DNA of 64,000 nucleotides from positions 1 to 64,000 of the forward strand of contig NZ_JADWYM010000022.1 in the NCBI RefSeq assembly GCF_022414535.1, given 5' to 3'. Below the pieces are notes generated by a model. That model was not told where the DNA came from and did not search any database. It saw nothing but the letters and a program-made list of their open reading frames with translations. The translations under genes were made by a program, and so were the position numbers. Positions 34,871-43,633 of the stretch are shown here, piece after piece. Every line of letters starts with the position of its first letter. Within the stretch, counting starts at the first letter, position 1. The DNA is from Streptomyces sp. MUM 2J (GTDB lineage Bacteria; Actinomycetota; Actinomycetes; Streptomycetales; Streptomycetaceae).

Positions 34871-34911
34871 TGGGCGAACGCCCAAAGCGTACGCCTTGGG
34901 CGTTCGCCCAA
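34871..34911. promoter_or_regulatory. Double palindromic TetR operator upstream of the ABC operon
   Basis: TGGGCGAACGCCCA (34871-34884) and TTGGGCGTTCGCCCAA (34896-34911) are each palindromic apart from the centre, and together form a larger inverted repeat around GCGTACGC (34887-34894). Their centres are 26 bases apart, fitting two TetR dimers. The same core occurs before tetR at 31617-31632. It lies 100-140 bases before the ATPase start codon. Confidence 0.8.
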
Positions 34912-35190
34912 GCAAGGTGCTGCCTCAAGCCGAAGCCCTCACGCTGTGGTGAGGTGACGGACCTTCCGGGCGGAAACGCCCGGGATGCCGAGAGTCGCCG
35001 AGGCGTCTGAGCAACGGCACGCCATCAGGAAGACCGGGGTTCCCCGGCTCACATGCCGCTCACGCTGATCCCTCACGGGCTGCGCGACGGGCGGATCCCG
35101 GGCATGCGAACGGCTCGGCGAAACCGGGACGGTGCGCTCCGCGCCCGTGCGTGAGCTCTCACGCCCGGGCGGAGAACGGCGGTGCGTCGG
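34912..35190. other. Intergenic region, no gene seen
   Basis: The roughly 280 bases between the operator and the 3' end of the DUF1963-like gene hold no credible gene on either strand and no clear terminator hairpin. Confidence 0.45.
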
Positions 35191-36321
35191 TCAGTTCTGG
35201 TTCACCGGCCAGACCGCCGCCGGATCGCAGTGGGCCGGGCAGGCCAGCAGGTAGACCTCGTTGCCGAGGAACAGGTTGTACATGTCGGTGCCGACACCGT
35301 AGGGCTGCTCCGGTTGGCCGGAGTGGGTGACGAATTCCATGTGTTCCGGTACCTGGCACATGTACACCAGCTCCGCGCCGCACGCGCACCGGTAGGACTC
35401 GGGGGACTGCGCCCACGACGGCCTTCCGCCCACCTTGAACATCCGGGCTCCCCGCCCCCGCCGGACTGGGGCGTCCGTGAAGGGCCGCAGTGTCAGCGGC
35501 AGGGCGCGCACGGCCGGTTCGGGCTGCGCCGCCGGCTGCGCCGCGTCGCGCTGGAGCAGTACCCGCCAGAAGGGCCGCGGGTGAGGCGGCTGCGGAGCGT
35601 CCCAGTACCGGGGTACGAGCCGGCCCTCGTCGCTCAGTTCAGGGTTGGAGGCGTCGTTGTGGGCGCGGCAGTGGAAGACCAGAAGGTGGTCGCCGCCGAA
35701 CGGCCCCAGGTCGTCCGGGAGATCGAGTTGGAAGAACAGCGACATCCGTTCACCACAGAAGCACTCCGGCCACTCCTGGCCCTCATCGAGGAAGGGCCAG
35801 CCACCCACGGAGTTCCGTGTCGGGCGGTCCAGCGGTTCGGTGCCGACCTCGAGCACGTAGGCGGCCAGTGGGGCCCGCGTCGCGATCTCCGCCACCGTCG
35901 CCTCGGCCGAGGGCGCGTCCGGCAGCGGCGGCGCGGTGGCGAGGTCGAGACCGAGCCGGGCGAGCACCGAGTCCACGGCCCGGTGCAACTCGTCACGATC
36001 GTCGCAGTAGCGGCGGGCCTGCTCCGCGTGCTCCTCGTACAGGCGCCCGAGAGCCGAGATCTTCACCACCTCGGTCCAGTCGTCCGTCCAGTGGCCGGTC
36101 AGCGGAGCGCGCAGCACATCCCGCATCACCTCGACCACCGCAGGGCTGCGCACGGGGGCGAGCAGATCGGCCAGCAGGACCCGGGACGTCCAGTCCGGCA
36201 ACCGCCAGTACAGATCGACGAGCTGGGGCACATCCTCGGACTCCACCTCCCCCCGAGCCGACTCGATACCGGCCATGTCGTGCGTACGCACCATATGTTC
36301 GAACTCGTTCGATCCCCACAT
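35191..36321 (-). CDS. DUF1963-like protein
   Basis: 376 residues. The N-terminal 120 residues are helical (VPQLVDLYWRLPDWTSRVLL, then DLLAPVRSPAVVEVMRDVLR) and HEAT-like. The C-terminal part resembles DUF1963/YwqG: VGGWPFLDEGQEWPECFCGE, then MSLFFQLDLPDDLG, LLVFHCRAHNDAS, and paired cysteines in RCACGAELVYMCQVPEHM. The Cys pairs suggest metal binding. No signal or membrane segment. The ATG at 36321 is chosen; a GTG ten codons upstream is possible, and neither has a strong ribosome binding site. Function unknown. Confidence 0.7.
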   Translation of the reverse strand: MWGSNEFEHMVRTHDMAGIESARGEVESEDVPQLVDLYWRLPDWTSRVLLADLLAPVRSPAVVEVMRDVLRAPLTGHWTDDWTEVVKISALGRLYEEHAEQARRYCDDRDELHRAVDSVLARLGLDLATAPPLPDAPSAEATVAEIATRAPLAAYVLEVGTEPLDRPTRNSVGGWPFLDEGQEWPECFCGERMSLFFQLDLPDDLGPFGGDHLLVFHCRAHNDASNPELSDEGRLVPRYWDAPQPPHPRPFWRVLLQRDAAQPAAQPEPAVRALPLTLRPFTDAPVRRGRGARMFKVGGRPSWAQSPESYRCACGAELVYMCQVPEHMEFVTHSGQPEQPYGVGTDMYNLFLGNEVYLLACPAHCDPAAVWPVNQN

Positions 36322-36727
36322 GATCCGCAGCCTAGACCCGAGGTCTGACACACCGGATCGGCACCGCGTCCGGCAGGGTGGGCGGGCCGGCGCGTCGCCG
36401 GGGCGGCCTGCCGGGTCCGAGGCGCGTGGCCGGGGCCTTGCACAGCACGTGGAACGTGAGGGTGACCGGCGGGTGGCTGCCCCGGCGGTCAGGGGGTCAC
36501 GGCGGGTGCAGGTGGGTGTGGAGGGCGGGCAGCTCCGTCCGGAGCCGCTGATCGCGGTCTTCCGCCGAAGCCGGTGATGACCCTGCCTCCGGTGTCCCGG
36601 GCGGGATCCAGGTCGCCCGGCGCCGCCGGCGCCACGGGCTGGGACAGAGCAGCACGAGCGCCGCGCCCAGGACGCTACCGTCCCTCCCGGTGAGGCGGAA
36701 CAACGCCTCCGTCGACGTACGGCGGGC
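36322..36727. other. Intergenic region with a doubtful small frame
   Basis: No supported gene. A minus-strand frame (36497-36703) would encode 68 residues starting with a short hydrophobic stretch (GSVLGAALVLLCPSPWRRRR), but it has no good ribosome binding site and could be the remnant of a membrane protein. Confidence 0.4.
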
Positions 36728-38317
36728 CTACGCGGCCGGGACGGGGCGTGCCGCCCATGCCTGAGCCTGTCCCGAGGTGCGCTCCTTGAGGGCGAGGACC
36801 AGTGGTTCGCCGGCGAAGGTACCCACGGGGACGACGGCCTCGTCGGGGCGGGGCCGGGACCGGATCACCCCGTCCCGGCCGATGGCGAACATCATCCGTG
36901 ACTGCTTCTCGGGGTCGTCCGAGCCGCACGGCCGGATGCCGATGCCGGCGGCGTCGCCGTCGGCCTTGAGACAGAAGTCGGGAGCGGCCATGTTGTGCAG
37001 CCGCCCCTCGGAATCCAGCGCCCAACGCTGCGTCGGGGCCGATGTGCAGGTCGCGGCCACCGCGTCGGCGTGCTTCTGCACGCGTTCGTTCTCCACGTCG
37101 AGACACAGACCGCTGTCCGTGTGCACCAGCTGGGCGGTGACGCCGACACGGATCTGGGTGGGCGGCTGGCTACGGCTCGCGGACACGGGCGGGCTGCTCG
37201 GCTCCCGATGCGGTGAACCACCGGCGGGCCGGCCGTGGTCCAGCACCGCGTTCGTGACGGTCGCGGCGACCACGGCCGCGGCGGACACGGCGAGTGCGGC
37301 GGTGAGGGCCCGGTGCTTCGGGGCGGCACGATGGGCCGGGCCGGAGCCGTGGCGCGTGCCGGCCCCCTGGATCGTGTCGGTGGGCGTCCGGGGAGATGCG
37401 CCCGGATCGCCCGCGGCGTCGGACCGGTCCCGGGGTTGCGGTGACGGCTCGAAGGCCCCGCGGGCGGGGCGACCGGCGGTGTAGGCCGCTCCGCCCCACA
37501 CCAGCAGTCCTTCGGCCAGGGCGGTCCGCGGCTCGTTCGACAACCTCGTCAGTTCGTCCAGCAGTTGCGTGCACGGGGCACAGCCGGCCAGGTGCGCGAC
37601 GAGGTCCGGATGGCGTCGGGTGTCCTCCGTGTGTGAGGCGGTCTCGATGATGCGGTCGAACCCCTGGCACTCCGTGGTGCCGTGGGATGCCAGGTGTGCC
37701 TTCGCGTGGGCGTTCTGCAGTGCGAGTGGGGCCTTGCCCCTCAGGCCGGGCACGGTGCGCGGGGGAATGCCCAGGTACCGGGCCACGCTGACGTCCGGCT
37801 CCTCGTCGACGACCGAGTACCACAGGACGCCTCGTACCTGCTCGGGCAACTGGTAGAAGGCCCTGAGCATGACACCCGGCGCGTCGCGCTGGACGGCGCC
37901 TGACGGGGACGTCGGTGAGGCCAGGGGCTGTTCGGCGTTCCGCGCCCACGTCAGGAAATCGGTCCGCAGCCACTCCCGCCTGCCGTCAGCCGTCCACAGG
38001 AGTGCCGTCCTGGCCACACAGGTGAGCGCGTGGTGGCGCCAGGTGCCCAGGGGGTCGATGCCGCTGCGCAGCTCTTCCACGGCACGGGTGAAGGCCTCCG
38101 CGGCAAGGCGGTTCCCGGCCGTCTCGTGGATGGTGCACCCGCGCGCACAGGTCAGGACGGCGGGCAGGTGCCGCTGGCGGAGTTCCAGTGCCGCCGGGCC
38201 GGCGCTCTCGTCCTGGGTGCGCAGGAAATCGGTGAGTTCTGTGTCGGACAGCGATGCGTACGTGGGGGTTGTGGAGTCAGTGGGGTGATCTGTGCTCCCG
38301 ACGTCCGAATGTGTCAC
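36728..38317 (-). CDS. Membrane protein joining a sigma-like region, anti-sigma zinc-finger motif and ricin-type lectin domain
   Basis: 529 residues. About 20-215 resembles an ECF sigma-like core (LSDTELTDFLRTQDESAG; the four-helix VMLRAFYQLPEQVRGVLWYS then DVSVARYLGIPPRTVPGL, like region 4). About 225-260 carries a ZAS-like zinc motif (H242, C246, C249 in DLVAHLAGCAPC). A single membrane helix (about 336-359, RALTAALAVSAAAVVAATVT) follows a Pro/Gly linker, and the outer part (about 390-525) is a ricin B-type trefoil (SGLCLDVEN; TQRWALD at 429-435). It may couple carbohydrate sensing outside to a cytoplasmic sigma/anti-sigma module; that role is inference. The GTG at 38317 follows GAGG. Confidence 0.72.
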   Translation of the reverse strand: MTHSDVGSTDHPTDSTTPTYASLSDTELTDFLRTQDESAGPAALELRQRHLPAVLTCARGCTIHETAGNRLAAEAFTRAVEELRSGIDPLGTWRHHALTCVARTALLWTADGRREWLRTDFLTWARNAEQPLASPTSPSGAVQRDAPGVMLRAFYQLPEQVRGVLWYSVVDEEPDVSVARYLGIPPRTVPGLRGKAPLALQNAHAKAHLASHGTTECQGFDRIIETASHTEDTRRHPDLVAHLAGCAPCTQLLDELTRLSNEPRTALAEGLLVWGGAAYTAGRPARGAFEPSPQPRDRSDAAGDPGASPRTPTDTIQGAGTRHGSGPAHRAAPKHRALTAALAVSAAAVVAATVTNAVLDHGRPAGGSPHREPSSPPVSASRSQPPTQIRVGVTAQLVHTDSGLCLDVENERVQKHADAVAATCTSAPTQRWALDSEGRLHNMAAPDFCLKADGDAAGIGIRPCGSDDPEKQSRMMFAIGRDGVIRSRPRPDEAVVPVGTFAGEPLVLALKERTSGQAQAWAARPVPAA

Positions 38318-39226
38318 CTTGGGCCTCGCTTCCTCGTATCGCCGGATTCACGGGTTGCGGCGCGCTGCCGCGCCGAACGGCGCCGGTGGATGAACACGGC
38401 CTGGCTGCCGCCCGCAGGGAGTGACACGGCGATCTCGTAGGGACGACATAGTGAGCGGTGAGGGGGTGCGGCGTAAAGGGATACCGGCGGTAAGTGCCTT
38501 GCACAGGAGGATTTTCGGGTGTTGACGCGGGAAGCCGCCGGATTCTCATGAGGAGTCGTGAGGGTCTGTGGGGCCTTGGCCCCATGCCGGACGGTTGACG
38601 AGTTTGCGCTGCGGTCAAGGGATTTGACGGGTGTGCCGTGCGGACGGGGCTCGCGCACCCGTGCAGGATGCCCGGCCGCGTTTGGTGTGGGAGAGCCGCA
38701 GGCGGCGCCGGACGGGCAACCGCAGTCGCCCACGGCCGAGTTCGCGGAAGCCTGGTCACACCAGGGCCCTTCGGGTGGCATGCGTGCGTTCGCAGCGGTT
38801 TTGCGGACGGGTGACTCCGGAGCGTGGAACGGAATCCGGCTGATCGCCGGCCGGTCCCGCTGCCGTGTGCATGCACTGCTGCACGGGTCGGCGATGTGGT
38901 GGGACTGCGCGCCCCGGACGTTCTGCCTCAACCGCGCACGGACGAAGGACGGTTCGGGTTCCGGGTCCCGCTGTTCCGGCGGGACGAGCAGGAACGACGC
39001 GTCACCGGGACCTTGAGGACCGGTAGGCGAGTCCGGCGCCCGTGGCGGTGGAGAACCTCCAGGTCGTCGCCGCCCGAGCGGTGCATTCCACGCCGTCTCG
39101 CGGAAGGTGGCGCAGTGTAGCGCCTCGCCATGGATTCGGTAGTTCCGCTTGACGCGGGCTGTGGTGGACCGTTGTCCTTTCGACTCCCAGGGCCGCGCAG
39201 CAGCCCACGTCCGGAAGGCACCCGAA
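38318..39226. other. Long divergent intergenic region
   Basis: About 900 bases between the divergent lectin-fusion gene and the sugar-binding lipoprotein gene. Frames on both strands are Arg/Gly/Ser-rich and lack ribosome binding sites; I see no gene. Promoters of both neighbours should lie here. Confidence 0.45.
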
Positions 39227-40342
39227 GTGAGTCCCCGAATGCGTCGTACCGCCATGACCGCGGCAGTTTCCGTGATGACCCTCTCGCTCGGATGCGGGGC
39301 GTCGAACTCGACGGAGAAATCCGGCGAGGTGAGCCGGTCCAACGGCAACGACCTCACGGTGGGACTGCTGATGCCGGAGACGACGAACACGCGATACGTG
39401 AACTTCGACTACCCCATCATCAAGCGCAGGGTCGCCGAACTCACGGAGAACCAGGGCAAGGTCGAGTACGCCAACGCGGGCGCGAGCGCGAGCAGACAGG
39501 CCCGGCAGATGCAGGAGATGATCGACGGCGGGGTCGACGTCATCCTGCTCGACGCCGTCGACGCGCACGCCATCTCCGGCCTGGTGAAGAAGGCCAGGAG
39601 CGCCGGCGTTCCGGTCATCGCCTACGACCGGCTCGCCGAGGGCCCGATCGACGCGTACGTCTCCTTCGACAACGAGCTCGTCGGGGAGGTGCAGGGGCGC
39701 ACCTTGCTGGCGGCGCTGGGGCCGGGGGCGAGCCCCTCCACGAAGATCGTCATGATGAACGGCTCGCCCACCGACCCCAATGCCGCGCAGTTCAAGGAGG
39801 GCGCTCTCGCCGAGCTGAGGGGCAAGGTGACGATCGCGAAGTCCTACGACGTCAAGGACTGGAGCCCGGACCTGGCCCAGACCCGTATGACCGAGGCGCT
39901 CGACGCACTCGGCGCGGAGGACGTGGCCGCCGTCTACTCCGCCAACGACTCCATGGCGGGCGGCGTCGTCAAGGCCATGAAGGCCGCGGGTGTCAGCAGC
40001 ATGCCGCCGCTCACCGGTCAGGACGCGGACCTCGACGCGGTGCAGCGCATCGTCACCGGCAAGCAGTACATGACCGTCTACAAGCCCTACCCGGACGAGG
40101 CCGAGGTCGCCGCCGAGATGGCCGTCGACAAGGTCCAGGGCAAGAGCATCCAGTTCGACGCCCTCACCCAGGACCACGTCGACAGCCCGACCGACAAGGG
40201 CATCCCGGCCCAACTGGTCACGGTGAGCGCCCTGACGCAGAAGAACATCAGGGAGACGGTCGTGGCGGACGGCATCTACAAGATCTCCGACATCTGCATC
40301 GCCAAGTTCGCGGCGGCCTGCCGGGCGATCGGCCTCGACTAG
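39227..40342 (+). CDS. XylF-like sugar-binding lipoprotein of an ABC importer (orphan)
   Basis: 371 residues. A lipoprotein signal (MRRTAMTAAVSVMTLSLGC) ends in a lipobox with Cys, then a periplasmic-binding-protein fold of the ribose/xylose class: NDLTVGLLMPETTNTRYVNF, then VDVILLDAVDAHAISGLVKK, AGVPVIAYDRLAEG, DAYVSFDNELVGEVQGR, and MPPLTGQDADLDAVQRIVTG. These match D-xylose-binding XylF. The GTG at 39227 has GGAAGG eight bases upstream; the ATG at 39239 is the alternative. No permease or ATPase gene is adjacent; the nearest compatible transporter is the mmsA/mmsB set 20 kb away. The ligand is probably a pentose. Confidence 0.85.
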   Translation: MSPRMRRTAMTAAVSVMTLSLGCGASNSTEKSGEVSRSNGNDLTVGLLMPETTNTRYVNFDYPIIKRRVAELTENQGKVEYANAGASASRQARQMQEMIDGGVDVILLDAVDAHAISGLVKKARSAGVPVIAYDRLAEGPIDAYVSFDNELVGEVQGRTLLAALGPGASPSTKIVMMNGSPTDPNAAQFKEGALAELRGKVTIAKSYDVKDWSPDLAQTRMTEALDALGAEDVAAVYSANDSMAGGVVKAMKAAGVSSMPPLTGQDADLDAVQRIVTGKQYMTVYKPYPDEAEVAAEMAVDKVQGKSIQFDALTQDHVDSPTDKGIPAQLVTVSALTQKNIRETVVADGIYKISDICIAKFAAACRAIGLD

Positions 40343-41011
40343 TGCCGCAACAGGCGACGTCCGCCCCGTCGCGGCGCCCGGCACGCACTCCCGCCGCACC
40401 GGCCGAAAGCCCGAGTACGCCCAGTACGAGGACTTCCGGCCGGCACGCCGGGAGCACGCACCGGACGCCGCTCCCTGACGGGCGAACGTTGCCTGCCGCG
40501 GCACGGGGAACCGCCGTCCGGTGCGTCGGGGCCCGCGCGTACGCCGCCGGTGGTTCCCGGGTCCCGGTGCGCTCGCGCGCGGTGGTCCCGCTCTGAACCG
40601 CCGACCGCGTCCGCCCCCTCCCGCACGCATCTGATCCAGCGGCTCCGGCCGCCCGTGGAGAGCGAGTGGGTCAGTTGTATTCGGCAAGCTGCCAAGCACG
40701 AACATCGGCGGCGGTTTTCCGACATGGACGATAGTCCCATGCCGTAATTCGTCAGTCACCGGGGTCCGGCGGTGAGCAACGTTCAGCATTGACGTTTCGC
40801 CACCATGTGGAATCACCGCGTACGCCCTGCGTGTTCCTTTCTGCTGCGCTGCTTCCGGCGCGCGGCATTCAGAGCCGGCGGGCACGGAGAATTGCCCCCA
40901 CCGTGCCGCAAAAGAAACCCCACTTCGTCGATCGGATGGGTGTCACGGTGAACATCGCGTGTCCGTCGGCCGTATGTCTTCAGTGGGGGAAAGCAGAGAA
41001 AGGAGAAGCCA
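40343..41011. other. Intergenic region, no gene seen
   Basis: About 670 bases without a credible gene. The last 100 bases are less GC-rich and contain the AAAGGAGAAGCC ribosome binding site of the following gene; the promoter of that gene probably lies here. Confidence 0.45.
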
Positions 41012-42658
41012 GTGTCAAGAAATAGATCGACACGGTCGCCACGCGTGGTGCGGAGGGACCGGGCCCGGCGCTGGAAGCGGTCGAAGCTGACGGTCGCGCT
41101 GGTCGGCGGGCCGGTGATCCTCGCGGTCGTCGCCGGATCGGTGTTCGCGGCGGGCAGCCGTCACCACCACCGCCGGCAGGCGGACGGCGGGGCCTCCGCG
41201 CAGCCGGCGCAGGCCGGCACGCCCAATCCGGACTGCACACTGGTGGTCCCCGACCACCCCCTCACGGCCCGCGGCCTGGCCACGCCCTACGAACTCGTCG
41301 CAACGGATCCGGCGAAGGGACCGTGCCACGAGTCCCATCCGGATCAGGCGGCGTTCGTCGAAGCCGTGATCCTCACCAAGGACGGCAAACTGACCGTCTA
41401 CAACCCGCTGGTGGTCGACAAGGGCACGAAACCGGCCGCACGCCCGGTCCGGCCCTCGGTGCCGGCGGGCTCGACGGTCGGCATATGGTTCGGTTTCAAC
41501 AACGCCCGTCTGACCCTGCGGGCGAGTCGCCGCTCCGACAGCCTCGCTCAGGGCAAGTGCGTCAACGGTGTGGGGGGCTCGATCTTCGGCCAGTTCGCCT
41601 ACTGCAATGCTCCGGACTTCTTCAGAGCCGCCAACGACCGGATCACCGACAAGCAGCTCGCGATTCCGGCGCTCGGGACCGCCAAGGACGGCCTGCCCTG
41701 CCCGACCACGAGGGACTTCTCCGTCGTGGACCAGGACGGAAGCGACAACGTGGTCACCCACTACCTTGCCGACGCCCGCGGCCGGATAGCCCAGAACAAC
41801 GCCGCGAGCGTGAAGGCGATGAGCAGGGCAAGGCGCATCGACAACCGGGGCGACCGCCATCACCACCATGACGGCCGGGCCAGGTCGGCACAGGCGGCCA
41901 CCCCCTCGGACCTGGCCAACGGCAGCGACAACCTGCTGCTGACCCAGTTCATGGATCCGGCCCTGGGCTGCAAGCCGTTCACCGCGCCGAACCAGTCCAG
42001 CGACGGCCGGGCCACGTCAGCCCTGGCGCTGGACGAGCTGTCCGCCGCGGCCAACCAGAAGGCCCCGATCGCGTTGATCCCGCAGAACGACCCGATGACA
42101 CTGGTCGACGGCCGCGCCAGTGCCGAGAAGACCAACGCCTACCGGGCGGGGGTCAACATGCCCGCCCTCGGCTCCGACGCCGATGGTGACGGGACCTCGT
42201 ACTGCAGGACCCTCTTCAGCGATCCCTCGGGCATCCAGCGGGTCTTCAAGGACAAGTCGCTCTTCGAGAAGGCGCCCTCGCCCGACCCGGCGACGGCCCC
42301 GAACCTCTTCGGCTTCCTTGCCGCACGTGCCGCCGGGACCTTCAGCGACCTCGGCTGCGACACCCTCCTCGGCGTCTCCAACCCCGTCACCCTGACGACG
42401 GACGGCGACGGCAGGGTCACCGACGCGGTGCTGACACCGCTCGGCCAGGCACCCGCGTCCCCCGAACCCACGGACGGCGCTTCCCCGGCCGAGCCGCCGA
42501 GCAGCACCTCGTCCCCCGCAGGTGACGGCCCGACCGCTTCGGCCCCGTCGAGTGCCGGGCCTCCCGCCTCAGCCTCCGCCTCAGCCCCCGCCTCAGCCCC
42601 CGCCTCAGCCTCTGCCGGGACCGCGAAGCCGTCCCGCGGGACCGACGTCAGGTACTGA
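41012..42658 (+). CDS. Large secreted hypothetical protein with Ser/Ala/Pro tail
   Basis: 548 residues from GTG 41012 after AAAGGAGAAGCC. An Arg/Lys-rich start (RNRSTRSPRVVRRDRARRWK) and one hydrophobic helix (LTVALVGGPVILAVVAGSVF, about 26-45) form a signal peptide or anchor. Two His clusters follow (RHHHRRQ near 50 and RHHHHDG near 285). The folded part has several Cys (DCTLVVPDHP, GKCVNGVGGS, ALGCKPFTAP, DLGCDTLLG). The final 70 residues are Ser/Ala/Pro/Thr-rich and include a four-unit DNA repeat. Similar proteins occur in Streptomyces without known role. Confidence 0.78.
   Translation: MSRNRSTRSPRVVRRDRARRWKRSKLTVALVGGPVILAVVAGSVFAAGSRHHHRRQADGGASAQPAQAGTPNPDCTLVVPDHPLTARGLATPYELVATDPAKGPCHESHPDQAAFVEAVILTKDGKLTVYNPLVVDKGTKPAARPVRPSVPAGSTVGIWFGFNNARLTLRASRRSDSLAQGKCVNGVGGSIFGQFAYCNAPDFFRAANDRITDKQLAIPALGTAKDGLPCPTTRDFSVVDQDGSDNVVTHYLADARGRIAQNNAASVKAMSRARRIDNRGDRHHHHDGRARSAQAATPSDLANGSDNLLLTQFMDPALGCKPFTAPNQSSDGRATSALALDELSAAANQKAPIALIPQNDPMTLVDGRASAEKTNAYRAGVNMPALGSDADGDGTSYCRTLFSDPSGIQRVFKDKSLFEKAPSPDPATAPNLFGFLAARAAGTFSDLGCDTLLGVSNPVTLTTDGDGRVTDAVLTPLGQAPASPEPTDGASPAEPPSSTSSPAGDGPTASAPSSAGPPASASASAPASAPASASAGTAKPSRGTDVRY
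42564..42611 (+). repeat. Four tandem 12-base repeats in the 3' end of the secreted-protein gene
   Basis: Unit CCGCCTCAGCC(C/T) at 42564, 42576, 42588 and 42600, in frame, encoding the Ala-Ser-Ala-Pro-type tail. Such repeats can expand or contract by slippage. Confidence 0.85.
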
Positions 42659-42884
42659 GGAGACGCCGGCCGTCCCGCTCGCGCTACTCCGCTCCGGAGG
42701 CACTCCGCCCGTAGCGTGCCGGGGCGACGACACCCCCACCGTCGACCTCCGCACCCGCACCCGGCGACCGGCAGCGCCGTCCCGCTGCCGCTCGCCCGCA
42801 CCGGTCGGTCATCCGCCCGACCCGGCGCCGGCGGCACCCGCCGCCCGGCCGCACCGGGTGCCCGGCCGCACCGGGTGCGGCGCA

Positions 42885-42906
42885 CCGTCCCGCCCGGGCG
42901 GGACGG
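42885..42906. terminator. 22-base perfect palindrome between convergent genes
   Basis: The 22 bases are exactly self-complementary (left arm starts CCGTCCCGCC) and lie five bases past the TrkA-like stop codon. They probably act as a bidirectional terminator between the secreted-protein gene and the potassium operon. Confidence 0.7.
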
Positions 42907-42910
42907 CCGT

Positions 42911-43633
42911 TCAGCCGAGTTCGGCGAACGACTCCACCGTGTGCGTCTTGCCGGTCACGACGATGACGTCGCCCTTCTGCACGACGGTCTCGGCGGTGGC
43001 GTAGGTGAAGGCCTCGCCGGGGCGTTTGACGCCGACGACCGTGACGCCGTACTTGCTGCGCACATGGCTCTGGCCGAGGGGCAGTCCGGTGACGATGTCC
43101 GGGGCGACCGTCTTGACCAGGGCGTAGTCGTCGTCGAACTCGATGAAGTCCAGCATCCGGCCGGTGACCAGGTGGGCCACGCGCTCGCCCGCCTCGTGCT
43201 CGGGCAGGACGACGTGGTGGACGCCGAGGCGTTCGAGGATCTGGCCGTGCTGGCGGCTGACGGCCTTGGCCCAGATGTTGGGCACCTCCGCCTCCAGCAG
43301 GTTGGAGCTGACCAGTATGCTCGCCTCCACGTCGGTGCCGATGGCGACGACGGCGCTGGTGAACTCGTGGACACCGAGCTGGCGCAGTGCCTCCCCGTCG
43401 GTGCAGTCGGCGACGGCCGTGTGGGTGAGGGTGTCGCTGTACTTCTGGACGAGGCGGGTGTCGGTGTCGAGACCCAGCACGTCCCAGCCGCGGTGCATCA
43501 GCTCATTGGCCAGCGAGTAGCCGAAGCGGCCCAGGCCGATGACGGCGACCCGCTGGTCACCGGTGCCCCGGGGGTGGGGCTCGGCGCGGCGTTCGCGGCG
43601 TCGGCGGCGCAGGGAGTGGAGGTAGTTAGCCAA
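42911..43633 (-). CDS. TrkA-family potassium channel regulatory subunit (RCK domains)
   Basis: 240 residues. After a basic start (ANYLHSLRRRRRERRAE) come the Rossmann RCK_N domain (QRVAVIGLGRFGYSLANELM; VLGLDTDTRLVQKYSDTLTH) and RCK_C (SKYGVTVVGVKRPGEAFTYA; VVQKGDVIVVTGKTHTVE). KtrA/TrkA rings gate the channel by binding ATP/ADP or c-di-AMP. Translation starts at TTG 43633, inside the upstream TrkH-like gene (8-base overlap), with GAGGAG ten bases before it; no better ATG or GTG exists until after the GxGxxG motif. Confidence 0.9.
   Translation of the reverse strand: MANYLHSLRRRRRERRAEPHPRGTGDQRVAVIGLGRFGYSLANELMHRGWDVLGLDTDTRLVQKYSDTLTHTAVADCTDGEALRQLGVHEFTSAVVAIGTDVEASILVSSNLLEAEVPNIWAKAVSRQHGQILERLGVHHVVLPEHEAGERVAHLVTGRMLDFIEFDDDYALVKTVAPDIVTGLPLGQSHVRSKYGVTVVGVKRPGEAFTYATAETVVQKGDVIVVTGKTHTVESFAELG

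Noticed and set aside
36497..36703. Minus-strand 68-codon frame with a short hydrophobic stretch
   Set aside because: No ribosome binding site and only about 10 hydrophobic residues; kept as a remark in the intergenic entry only.
38558..39016. Plus-strand frame of about 150 codons upstream of the XylF-like gene
   Set aside because: Cys/Arg/Ser-rich without a recognisable domain or ribosome binding site.
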